A stretch of DNA of 5,563 bases from Candidatus Brocadiaceae bacterium (GTDB taxonomy: Bacteria > Planctomycetota > Brocadiia > SM23-32): assembly GCA_003551785.1 (NCBI GenBank), contig PUNP01000981.1, positions 1 to 5,563 on the forward strand. The letters run 5' to 3'. Positions 1 through 5,563 of this stretch are shown one piece after another; positions within the stretch are counted from its first letter, which is position 1; each line of letters starts with the position of its first letter. Position numbers and translations under genes: made by a program. The notes under the pieces are model-generated. The model was not told the origin of the DNA. It did no database searches and was given only the letters and a program-made list of their open reading frames with translations.

Positions 1-1151
1 CCAGAAACAACGGGGGCGGCCATCGACGTGCCCTGTAAAATTCCATAATCACTATCGAATTCCTCAAAGGTTGAATAGACATTTTTGCCCTGGGCGACGA
101 TATCCGGTTTGATGCGTCCATCGTTGGTCGGTCCCCAGGAGCTGAAGCTGCTCATTTCGACATCTTCGGGGTCTTCATAGCCGCCGTCTATCCCATGCAC
201 GGCCCCAACCGTCAGAACATTTTTTGCAACGGCCCTGCCTGCAAGAGATGTATATCCGTCCGACCCGCCGTCGAGGTTCCTTGTGACTTCATCAACGGTG
301 TCGTCTTCAGCCACAACGTAATGTTCAACGGGCTGCTCATCCGGCCCGTTCAAACGATCGTTCCCGGCCGCTTTTACAATAAGGTAGTGGGGGGCGTTAT
401 AAGCGAGTTCATCCCAGCTTTGCGACAGATCGGAGTAGTAGCCGAACCTGTAGTCCTCCGTTTCACTCACCTCGGGGTCACCGTACCATTCCCATCGGTC
501 ATTACCGGTATCCCAGAACCATCCCGTAGCCAGACCATAGGAATGGTTGGAGACCTGCATCCCGTCTCCGGCAGCGTCGGTCATCTCTGCAATATCATCA
601 TCCCAATCATAAGCCTCAAGGGAAGCCTCATAGGCCATACCACGGGCGTCCGGTTCTACGCCGCCGGCGACCATTGTGCCGGCGACATGCGTAGCATGGC
701 GGGTTGGATCATCAGCGCCGTTTTTTTGAGTGACCCGCCCATCGAACTCAACATGTGATGTGAGAACAGTACCAATATCCCAGAGCCCGAGCGTCTCGCC
801 TTCTCCCGTCAGTTCGAGTTCGCTTTTACCCGCAGGCCAGACGGCATTGACTGATGATGTTATCGTTGCACTCAGATTCAGTGTGTAATCGTAAACAGGA
901 AAGCCGTTCTCGATTCGGCGCAGTTGGATAACCGTACCGTCCGGCAGCCGACGTTGTACGGAAATCCCCCTTTCACGGGCAAATTGCCGCACCTGTTCTC
1001 GCTCCTGTGCCAATTGCTGTCGTTTTCGCTGAGCCATATTTCTCAGCGAATCTCTTCGCAAATCGTCCTCATCAGCCGAAGCGGGGGAACTAAAAAATGT
1101 CAAACACAGCAAACACAGCAAAAAGAGCAGTAACTTCAAAAAGGTATGCAT
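1..1151 (-). CDS. Secreted subtilisin-like serine protease (peptidase family S8, KP43-like style), 3' end outside the window
   Basis: An exported endopeptidase that cleaves proteins with an Asp/His/Ser triad; 383 full codons are visible before the window edge. I read a signal peptide (residues 1-26: Lys6, a Leu/Cys/Phe-rich core, cleavage after ASA before DEDD), a charged, probably helical stretch (about 28-62), and a prodomain-like linker to about 118. The catalytic domain carries Asp125 in GLWDIG, His152 in HATHVAGT, oxyanion Asn264 in AAGND and Ser376 in GTSMAAPVVSG, so all key residues are present in canonical order. In Bacteroidota-type bacteria such proteases usually continue into a beta-sandwich and a C-terminal sorting domain; that part lies outside, so type IX export is inference. 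The start is the first Met before the signal peptide; only a weak GGGA precedes it. It lies 19 nt after the stop of the upstream gene, suggesting co-transcription. The S8 assignment is very firm; the subfamily is less certain. Confidence 0.95.
   Translation of the reverse strand, partial: MHTFLKLLLFLLCLLCLTFFSSPASADEDDLRRDSLRNMAQRKRQQLAQEREQVRQFARERGISVQRRLPDGTVIQLRRIENGFPVYDYTLNLSATITSSVNAVWPAGKSELELTGEGETLGLWDIGTVLTSHVEFDGRVTQKNGADDPTRHATHVAGTMVAGGVEPDARGMAYEASLEAYDWDDDIAEMTDAAGDGMQVSNHSYGLATGWFWDTGNDRWEWYGDPEVSETEDYRFGYYSDLSQSWDELAYNAPHYLIVKAAGNDRLNGPDEQPVEHYVVAEDDTVDEVTRNLDGGSDGYTSLAGRAVAKNVLTVGAVHGIDGGYEDPEDVEMSSFSSWGPTNDGRIKPDIVAQGKNVYSTFEEFDSDYGILQGTSMAAPVVS
1101..1127. repeat. 9-bp tandem repeat inside the protease signal peptide
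   Basis: Two perfect tandem copies of CAAACACAG (1101-1109 and 1110-1118) are followed by a 7/9 copy, CAAAAAGAG (1119-1127). On the coding strand each unit is three codons, giving Leu-Phe-Leu, Leu-Cys-Leu, Leu-Cys-Leu, so the repeat builds the hydrophobic core of the signal peptide. Gain or loss of a unit would change core length without shifting frame. Confidence 0.8.
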
Positions 1152-1170
1152 GAAATATTCCCGATTGAAT

Positions 1171-1782
1171 TTAGTTTTTGTCTGAATGGTAAAGTTCCAG
1201 CAGATCACGACTGATTTCGCTCAGTTTCTTGTGTAAATCCCAAAAAGTCTTCGGATAACGCTTTCTGTCAATCGCCATCCGGGATCTGACTGTGTGCATT
1301 TCATCTGTAGGAGCGGGGCGGACGCTCATTTTGATGGTCCTGGCGGGCGTACGATACTCAACTTCGTGCGGGCTGACATCGGGCAGTTCGGCCGGCAGTT
1401 CGAAAAAATCCGATTCCAGAATGGACTTTTTCAAAGACTGAAAAATTTTGTTGTCGATTACGCCACGCTTTATTTCTTCTTCCTCTATGGAAGAATCTCC
1501 TGGTTCACCGCGATAGCGAAGCCGAAAAAGGACATAATCACCATCAAAACACATCTCCAGTTTGTGCCCGTAACGATCTCCGTCGCGGAACACATCACGG
1601 CCCCCACCGCTGCTGTAGACAATGAAAACCTCGTCCCATTCTGTCGTCTCTTTCTCCATGCTCAAGCACCCTATTGATATGCCCAGACTCGTAACAAAAA
1701 AAGTCAGCAAAAGCATCGTCCAGCCCCGGAATGTTGCCGCCCAAAATTTCCTGATGATGCTTTTTATATGTGCCCTGGTCAT
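1171..1782 (-). CDS. Uncharacterised membrane-anchored or lipoprotein-like exported protein, 203 aa
   Basis: I do not recognise a named family with confidence. The N-terminus is basic (Arg/Lys at 3, 7, 11, 12, 19), followed by a hydrophobic segment at about 21-39 ending in ISIG-Cys39. This fits a permissive lipobox but has Ser at -3, so it is either a lipoprotein or a single-pass anchor with the rest outside the cytoplasm. The remaining 160 residues are soluble, with predicted beta-strands near 52-57 (VFIVYS before a Gly-rich turn SSGGG), 74-92 and 147-155, an acidic patch at 99-104, an FFELP motif at 126-130, and a C-terminal amphipathic helix (about 177-198). The Ser-Gly-Gly turn, central helix and FFxLP layout loosely recall small emfourin/DUF6438-like proteins; this is a weak resemblance only. 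The ATG at 1782 is chosen over Met23 because AGGAG lies 9 nt upstream and it includes the basic N-terminus. It is likely the first gene of an operon with the S8 protease. Confidence 0.8.
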   Translation of the reverse strand: MTRAHIKSIIRKFWAATFRGWTMLLLTFFVTSLGISIGCLSMEKETTEWDEVFIVYSSGGGRDVFRDGDRYGHKLEMCFDGDYVLFRLRYRGEPGDSSIEEEEIKRGVIDNKIFQSLKKSILESDFFELPAELPDVSPHEVEYRTPARTIKMSVRPAPTDEMHTVRSRMAIDRKRYPKTFWDLHKKLSEISRDLLELYHSDKN

Positions 1783-1791
1783 TGTGAAAAT

Positions 1792-1796
1792 CTCCT
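1792..1796 (-). promoter_or_regulatory. Shine-Dalgarno site deciding the start of the 203-aa gene
   Basis: On the minus strand AGGAG lies 9 nt before the ATG at 1782. It favours this start over the internal Met23, which would leave a hydrophobic segment without basic residues in front. Confidence 0.7.
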
Positions 1797-1902
1797 GTCT
1801 TTATATTCCGGAAAAAACGGCTCTCATCTTCATCATTGCGGATAGAATGGTGAAGGGAACATTTCTGCGTCTGCAAGTCTCCTTCAATTATCTTTTGGCG
1901 CT

Positions 1903-1928
1903 CAATCGACTGTAGGGAGGGTCGATTG
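1903..1928. promoter_or_regulatory. Perfect 8-bp inverted repeat, candidate operator upstream of the protease operon
   Basis: CAATCGAC (1903-1910) and GTCGATTG (1921-1928) are perfect inverted copies separated by 10 nt. Neither strand has a T-run after it, so it is not a typical intrinsic terminator. It lies about 120 nt upstream of the 203-aa gene start, where a repressor or activator dimer site would be expected. Binding is inferred from symmetry and position only. Confidence 0.45.
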
Positions 1929-2178
1929 GCTATTCGCCACGGAACGATCATGTGCAAAATTCCGCTCTCAGGGCGACTTGCCGGTCGTCCCTGCAACTTA
2001 TACCCAAATGAACAGACCCTGTTTAAGTGTCAAAACGTCAAAATATAACCGATCACGCCCCGAGAGAGCGATATTAAGATTTTTCCATCGTAGATTATCC
2101 GCAGAATTGAAGGGTCGCCCAAATCATATATTAATTATATAGGAAATACGGCGATCGTCAAAGTGAATTTAAAGTTTT

Positions 2179-2207
2179 TTGATAAAAACCCAAAATTCAA
2201 TTATAAT
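2179..2207 (+). promoter_or_regulatory. Sigma70-type promoter reading towards the beta-helix gene
   Basis: TTGATA at 2179-2184 (5/6 match to TTGACA) and TATAAT at 2202-2207 (6/6) are separated by exactly 17 nt, with an A/T-rich stretch upstream like an UP element. Transcription would start near 2214, giving a leader of roughly 270 nt before the beta-helix gene and placing the 10-codon ORF at its 5' end. This is the strongest promoter-like sequence I see in the window. Confidence 0.65.
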
Positions 2208-2235
2208 AACCATTATCAACTGGGATTAAAAAGCG

Positions 2236-2248
2236 CAACGTGGCGTTG
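2236..2248 (+). other. Small hairpin in the predicted leader RNA
   Basis: CAACG-TGG-CGTTG forms a 5-bp stem with a 3-nt loop about 22 nt after the predicted transcription start and 26 nt before the SD of the mini-ORF. It could stabilise the 5' end of the transcript. There is no T-run directly after it, so a terminator is unlikely. Confidence 0.35.
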
Positions 2249-2287
2249 AAATTCTGTCCAACACAACTTTTTTGAGGAGTTAATATC

Positions 2288-2320
2288 ATGTTGACGAATC
2301 TATCGGGCAGGGATAAATGA
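2288..2320 (+). CDS. Candidate 10-codon leader peptide or minigene (MLTNLSGRDK)
   Basis: A very short ORF of ten codons plus TGA. The reason to list it is its start signal: GAGGAG at 2274-2279 lies 8 nt before the ATG, the best ribosome binding site in this half of the window, and the ORF lies about 75 nt downstream of the predicted promoter start. It shows no run of a regulatory amino acid as in classic attenuators. Past the stop, the same frame stays open for eleven more codons to a second TGA (2354-2356) that ends an imperfect repeat of the first ending (GRDK-stop, then DRDNK-stop). It may be a regulatory leader peptide, a toxin-like minigene, or the stub of a decayed gene. Translation is plausible; function is unknown. 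Confidence 0.4.
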   Translation: MLTNLSGRDK

Positions 2321-2356
2321 AGTTCTATTGACTGGATAGACAGGGATAATAAATGA
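2306..2356 (+). repeat. Imperfect direct repeat spanning the mini-ORF stop
   Basis: GGCAGGGATAAATGA (2306-2320) and GACAGGGATAATAAATGA (2339-2356) are copies offset by 33 nt, differing by one substitution and a 3-nt insertion. Both end in TGA in the same frame. The core CAGGGAT recurs at 3818-3824 after the beta-helix gene. Confidence 0.5.
2332..2344 (+). repeat. 13-bp direct repeat, left copy, flanking the beta-helix gene
   Basis: CTGGATAGACAGG matches CTGTATAGACAGG at 3805-3817 in 12 of 13 positions, in the same orientation. A CAGGGAT heptamer overlaps or follows both copies. The pair brackets the 425-aa beta-helix gene. Confidence 0.5.
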
Positions 2357-2369
2357 TAAGAAGATCAAT

Positions 2370-2441
2370 GTGCCCCGGGGGGGTGGTTGCACTTGAAGTT
2401 GCGGCACCTACTCATTATTGCCTTTTGGGCACGCTCCCGGG
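2370..2441 (+). promoter_or_regulatory. GC-rich leader segment with alternative hairpins
   Basis: Several pairings are possible in the predicted leader RNA. GTGCCC (2370-2375) pairs with GGGCAC (2427-2432). CCCGGGGG (2374-2381) pairs with CTCCCGGG (2434-2441) including one G-U. TGCC (2419-2422) pairs with GGCA (2428-2431) around a U-rich loop. An inner hairpin joins GGTG (2382-2385) and CACC (2405-2408). Several are mutually exclusive, as in attenuators or riboregulators. I do not recognise a known riboswitch, and there is no clear terminator U-run, so regulation is inferred. Confidence 0.4.
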
Positions 2442-2486
2442 ATGTACTTATTGCCGGCCTATAACATTTTAATTAATTAAATTATC

Positions 2487-3764
2487 ATGAAACCAGATAA
2501 AACTTATGGTATTTCAGTAGGTGACCTTAATGTTCCCTCAACGGGAAAAGCAGATGCTTCTGAAGGCATACAGCAGGCATTAGACTCCGATGCTTCATTG
2601 GTTTATATCCCTTCCGGGGTTTACAGGATCGACGAGGGGCTGCGCATCCCAGGTAACACCCAGCTTCGGCTTCACCCGGAAGCTCATGTTTTTTTCGGTG
2701 ACGGCGCTGGTAAATGTTCATCTGATTTTTTGCTTTCCAATGCCAATCCGGAACACGGCGATACAAATATTGCCGTTTCTGGCGGGATCTGGGATGGCAA
2801 CAACCGCAATAATCCCCGTGGACGCGAAGGTGATCCTGATGCATACACCGGCACCATGATCAACATGAAAAACGTTACCGGTCTGGAGCTGAGCGACATG
2901 CGGATGAAGGATTCCACGGCGTATTTTACCCGACTGACCAGGGTCAAACGCTTCAGGGTCGAAAACATTCGATTTCAGATTACACATCAAACCAGAAATC
3001 AGGACGGTATCCATTGTGCCGGGAATTGTGAGGATGGCGACATACATGATATCTTTGCTCATGGTTTGAACACAACAGAAGACGACCTGGTTGCACTCAA
3101 TGCTGATGATGCGCTGCTGCGCTCCGAGCTTCTCGGTGCCGAGGCCGGAAGCATACGAAACATCCGTATCTCCAATTTGCAGGCGGACGATTGTCATTCT
3201 TTTGTGCGTATGGCGAGCATCTGGGCGGAAATTTCCGATATCGATATCCGCGGGGTCAGAGGTGGATGCCGGAATATGGCACTGAACGCTGATGGATTGC
3301 GCTATTGCCGGGTTCCCCTGTTTAATGCTGATGATTCGCGTTACCTTGATGGAGTGGGACTGCTCAAAAATGTACGCTTCGCTAACGCCCAGGTCCATAA
3401 AACGGGAGCCGGCAACAAACCGCTGTTCTGCCTGGAGTCAAGGATGGAGAATGTTCATTTCGTCAATATACGACGAGATCTGGCGCTTGATGCATGCCCG
3501 GAGAGTACCCTGCTCGCCCTGAAAAACGTAAAGCAGTATCTTGTGAAGGCTGAGTACAGGCGGGGCGGAGCCATTAAAAACGAAAATTTACGTATTTGGC
3601 CCGTTGCCGGCACCGGTGAAAAATACGTGAAAGAGATGGCACAAGGCTGCATTAGCAGCTTTGAGGTAACCTCCAGCGATCATATCGTGGATATGTGGAT
3701 CAGCCGGCCGGAGATGCATGACCTACCTCCGGCCAACAATATGGTTGGCTTGTCGATCGATTAA
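2487..3764 (+). CDS. Right-handed parallel beta-helix protein, GH28/pectate-lyase-like, 425 aa
   Basis: Probably a polysaccharide-acting or -binding protein of the pectin-lyase-fold superfamily; substrate unknown. The N-terminal part has the usual entry signature: GKADASEGIQQAL (20-32), a LVYIPSGVYRI strand (38-48) and SGGIWDGNN (98-106). The helix follows, with repeated short strands. Of the GH28 polygalacturonase active-site blocks, NQDGIH (171-176) stands for NTDG and EDDLVALN (198-205) keeps the paired Asp199-Asp200. The GHG histidine block is not seen after it, and the RIK block appears as RMAS at 241-244. Catalysis may therefore be altered or lost. There is no signal peptide: the N-terminus MKPDKTYGIS is polar, and an in-frame TAA at 2478-2480 excludes an upstream extension. 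No SD precedes the ATG, only AT-rich sequence. It has a long leader with its own promoter and probably stands alone; 139 nt separate it from the next gene. The fold is confident, the activity is not. Confidence 0.88.
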   Translation: MKPDKTYGISVGDLNVPSTGKADASEGIQQALDSDASLVYIPSGVYRIDEGLRIPGNTQLRLHPEAHVFFGDGAGKCSSDFLLSNANPEHGDTNIAVSGGIWDGNNRNNPRGREGDPDAYTGTMINMKNVTGLELSDMRMKDSTAYFTRLTRVKRFRVENIRFQITHQTRNQDGIHCAGNCEDGDIHDIFAHGLNTTEDDLVALNADDALLRSELLGAEAGSIRNIRISNLQADDCHSFVRMASIWAEISDIDIRGVRGGCRNMALNADGLRYCRVPLFNADDSRYLDGVGLLKNVRFANAQVHKTGAGNKPLFCLESRMENVHFVNIRRDLALDACPESTLLALKNVKQYLVKAEYRRGGAIKNENLRIWPVAGTGEKYVKEMAQGCISSFEVTSSDHIVDMWISRPEMHDLPPANNMVGLSID

Positions 3765-3903
3765 ATTAATCCACAGGGGCGTAGCCGAAAAGTTGCAACA
3801 TAAGCTGTATAGACAGGCAGGGATGCCAGTCATACATTAATGGTTGAAAGGACCACCGGGAATTTTTTCTCAATAAACTATATATTCAGATCAGGTTCAT
3901 CAA
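3765..3903. other. Intergenic gap between the beta-helix and YyaL-like genes
   Basis: It contains the right copy of the 13-bp repeat and a small hairpin, GGCA-GGGA-TGCC (3816-3827), with no T-run beside it. An AT-rich TATATAT at 3880-3886 could be a -10 region, but I see no matching -35. A T-run (TTTTTT, about 3864-3869) follows only a weak 4-bp stem, TGGT/ACCA, so a terminator is not well supported. Confidence 0.4.
3805..3817 (+). repeat. 13-bp direct repeat, right copy
   Basis: CTGTATAGACAGG lies 41 nt after the beta-helix stop and matches the left copy at 2332-2344 in 12 of 13 positions. It runs straight into the GGCA-GGGA-TGCC hairpin. Confidence 0.5.
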
Positions 3904-5563
3904 ATGCCCCATTTTTCACAACATACAAACCGCCTGGCCGACGCTAAAAGCCCGTACCTCCTGCAGCATGCCCAAAACCCCGTTGACTGGTTCCCATGGG
4001 GCGATGAGGCGTTTGAAAATGCCAGAAAAGAAGATAAGCCCATATTCCTTTCCATCGGCTATTCCACCTGCCACTGGTGTCATGTGATGGAGCGGGAATC
4101 GTTCGAAGACCACTCCGTAGCCGAAATCCTCAACCGTCATTTTATCTCTATTAAGGTTGACCGCGAGGAGCGTCCGGACGTGGACAGCGTCTATATGTCC
4201 TATGTCCAGGCCGTCACCGGCAGCGGCGGTTGGCCGATGAGCGTCTGGCTTACTCCCGAGCTCAAACCGTTTTTTGGCGGCACCTACTTTCCGCCCGAGG
4301 ATCGCGATGGGCAGGTGGGACTTAAACGTCTGCTCGGGCGCATCGCTCAAGCCTGGCAGAACGAGCGGGATAAGCTCCTCCAATCCGCCGATTCCGTTAT
4401 CGAACAACTGCGCCAAAACGCAGCTCTGCTGAGCATAGATGCAGGGGCGGAGGTGGAAGAAGGCGTTCTTGATTCAGCCTTTGAGCAGTTTGGTCGTTCG
4501 TTCGATTCGATCCACGGTGGATTCGGTGCGGCGCCTAAGTTTCCCACCCCGCCGATCATGGAATTTTTGCTGCGCTACCACGCGCAAACAAAAAGTGAAA
4601 AAGCCTTGGAGATGGTGCTTATGACCCTGCGCCGTATGGCAAACGGTGGAATATACGATTATGTCGGCGGCGGCTTCCACCGGTATTCCGTCGACCGGCA
4701 ATGGCATGTGCCGCATTTTGAAAAGATGCTGTACGATCAGGCTCAGCTTGCCTGCCTTTATCTCGACTCCTGGCGGATTACCGGAGACAGTGCTCTGGCC
4801 GATACCGCACGCGGAGTACTTGATTACGTTCTCCGTGACCTGCGGGGCGAGGAGGGGCAGTTTTATTCTGCCGAAGATGCCGACAGCCCCCGCCCTGAGA
4901 ATCCGAATCAAAAGCAGGAAGGGGCCTTCTACCTTTGGGGGCAATCGGAAATTGAATCGGTTCTGGGTGCTGAAGATGCCGCTCTCCTCCAGTTCGTTTA
5001 CGGAACCGCCCCCGACGGCAACATAACCAACGATCCTCATGGTGAGTTTGACGATAAAAATGTTTTGTCCCGTGCCCGCACACAGGAAGAGGCGGTGGAC
5101 AAATTTAACATTTCTCATCACGAGCTTGAAAAAAGACTGGATCAGATACGAAAGTGTTTGTTTGAGGTGCGCGCCCGGCGCCCGCGTCCGCACCTGGACG
5201 ACAAGGCCGTGACCGCATGGAACGGGCTGATGGTATCCGCACTTGCTCAAGCTTACCAGGTATTTGATGAACATCGCTATCTCGAAGCGGCGAACGGTGC
5301 GGCGGATTTTATCAGGGGAAATCTTTACGATGAGGAGCGTGGCGTACTGCTGCGACATTATCGCGACGGTGCGGCGCCGATCGACGGCTACCTGGATGAT
5401 TATGCGTTCCTCATCCGCGGATTGCTGGATTTGTATGAGGCCGGTTTCAACATAAAACATCTCGAGTGGGCGCTAAACCTTCAAAAGACACAGAACCGGC
5501 TTTTCGAGGATAAGGAAGCAGGCGGGTATTTTAACACATCAGGAGAGGACAGTTCCATTCTGG
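3904..5563 (+). CDS. YyaL/SPATA20-family thioredoxin-domain protein (DUF255, COG1331), 3' end outside the window
   Basis: A widely conserved, probably cytoplasmic protein whose biochemical role is not settled. It joins an N-terminal thioredoxin-like domain to an alpha/alpha-barrel domain resembling N-acylglucosamine 2-epimerases and six-hairpin glycosidases. Visible are 553 codons of a family usually near 680-700 residues. The thioredoxin-like part (about 5-165) has [14 protein letters not shown] (16-29), a CHWCH active-site-like motif (56-60), [10 protein letters not shown] (85-94) and [13 protein letters not shown] (106-118). The barrel part shows [10 protein letters not shown] (205-214), [17 protein letters not shown] (248-264), [15 protein letters not shown] (268-282), SAEDADS (322-328), EGAFYLW (339-345) and [14 protein letters not shown] (430-443). 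All family blocks are intact and in order, so the gene looks functional. There is no signal peptide. The start is the first ATG after an in-frame TAA at 3874-3876; only a weak AGG lies upstream. No functional link with the neighbours is evident. Confidence 0.96.
   Translation, partial: MPHFSQHTNRLADAKSPYLLQHAQNPVDWFPWGDEAFENARKEDKPIFLSIGYSTCHWCHVMERESFEDHSVAEILNRHFISIKVDREERPDVDSVYMSYVQAVTGSGGWPMSVWLTPELKPFFGGTYFPPEDRDGQVGLKRLLGRIAQAWQNERDKLLQSADSVIEQLRQNAALLSIDAGAEVEEGVLDSAFEQFGRSFDSIHGGFGAAPKFPTPPIMEFLLRYHAQTKSEKALEMVLMTLRRMANGGIYDYVGGGFHRYSVDRQWHVPHFEKMLYDQAQLACLYLDSWRITGDSALADTARGVLDYVLRDLRGEEGQFYSAEDADSPRPENPNQKQEGAFYLWGQSEIESVLGAEDAALLQFVYGTAPDGNITNDPHGEFDDKNVLSRARTQEEAVDKFNISHHELEKRLDQIRKCLFEVRARRPRPHLDDKAVTAWNGLMVSALAQAYQVFDEHRYLEAANGAADFIRGNLYDEERGVLLRHYRDGAAPIDGYLDDYAFLIRGLLDLYEAGFNIKHLEWALNLQKTQNRLFEDKEAGGYFNTSGEDSSIL

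Larger units (their letters stand above)
1783..2486. other. 704-bp intergenic region between divergent transcription units
   Basis: This stretch separates the leftward protease operon from the rightward beta-helix gene. Open frames across it have unnatural composition, no export or domain signals, and mostly overlap the 203-aa gene out of frame. What it does hold is listed separately: an 8-bp dyad (1903-1928), a sigma70-like promoter (2179-2207), a 10-codon ORF with a strong SD (2274-2320), imperfect direct repeats (2306-2356) and a GC-rich foldable segment (2370-2441). About 2050-2230 is strongly AT-rich, as expected of promoter DNA. I found no convincing -35/-10 pair for the minus operon; GATAAT on the minus strand just downstream of the dyad is a possible -10 without a good -35. 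Confidence 0.7.

Noticed and set aside
195..758. 187-aa open frame on the plus strand
   Set aside because: It lies wholly opposite the S8 protease, whose catalytic motifs are unmistakable; its sequence shows no domain or export logic.
1822..1858. Two tiny ORFs (9 and 11 codons) in the leader of the minus operon
   Set aside because: The nearest GAAGGAG is about 16 nt or more from these ATGs, too far for a good start signal.
1595..1996. 133-aa minus-strand open frame overlapping the start of the 203-aa gene
   Set aside because: Its second half overlaps the 203-aa gene out of frame. Its composition (many His, Gln, Arg, Asp, no hydrophobic pattern) looks non-coding, and it has no plausible SD at its ATG.
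2368..2472. 34-codon ORF through the GC-rich leader, with four Cys
   Set aside because: Only a weak purine stretch precedes the ATG at very short spacing, and the sequence is better explained as folded leader RNA. Not excluded, but unsupported.
2718..3398. 226-aa open frame on the minus strand
   Set aside because: It is a shadow of the beta-helix gene with no recognisable motif.
3838..3870. Possible terminator after the beta-helix gene
   Set aside because: The stem TGGT/ACCA has only 4 bp, and the T-run starts several nucleotides after it.
4474..5460. 328-aa open frame on the minus strand
   Set aside because: It is antisense to the YyaL-like gene, which has intact family motifs throughout. 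Long antisense frames are common opposite GC-rich genes.

Overview
The window is ordinary bacterial chromosome of mixed GC, with GC-richer genes around an AT-rich centre. The best taxonomic hint is the protease at the left edge. Its prodomain-to-catalytic layout, with a GLWDIG aspartate block followed by HATHVAGT, is the style I associate with secreted subtilases of the Bacteroidota/Rhodothermota/Balneolota group. The AT-rich leader without a Shine-Dalgarno site before the beta-helix gene also fits that group. However, other starts here have good SD sequences and one promoter is a near-perfect sigma70 match, so the assignment is tentative.

Layout. On the minus strand (1-1782), a probable two-gene operon encodes a small membrane-anchored or lipoprotein-like protein (203 aa) and, 19 nt downstream, a secreted S8 subtilisin-family protease cut by the left edge. 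The central gap of about 700 bp (1783-2486) holds no convincing large gene. It does contain an 8-bp dyad upstream of the minus operon, a TTGATA-N17-TATAAT promoter pointing right, an SD plus 10-codon mini-ORF, short direct repeats, and a GC-rich stretch that can form alternative hairpins. On the plus strand follow a complete 425-aa right-handed beta-helix protein related to GH28/pectate-lyase-like proteins (2487-3764) and the first 553 codons of a YyaL/DUF255 thioredoxin-domain protein (from 3904), cut by the right edge.

How they work together. The protease and the small exported protein are probably co-transcribed and both act in the envelope or outside the cell; an accessory or inhibitor role for the small protein is only a hypothesis. 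The beta-helix gene has its own long leader, has no signal peptide, keeps only part of the GH28 active-site signature, and is bracketed by a 12/13-bp direct repeat. It is therefore the most accessory-looking gene. The YyaL-like gene is a widely conserved protein of unsettled biochemistry with no obvious link to its neighbours. I saw no mobile element, CRISPR array, tRNA or rRNA. No clearly new multi-gene system is visible; the most distinctive local feature is the promoter/mini-ORF/hairpin leader ahead of the beta-helix gene.
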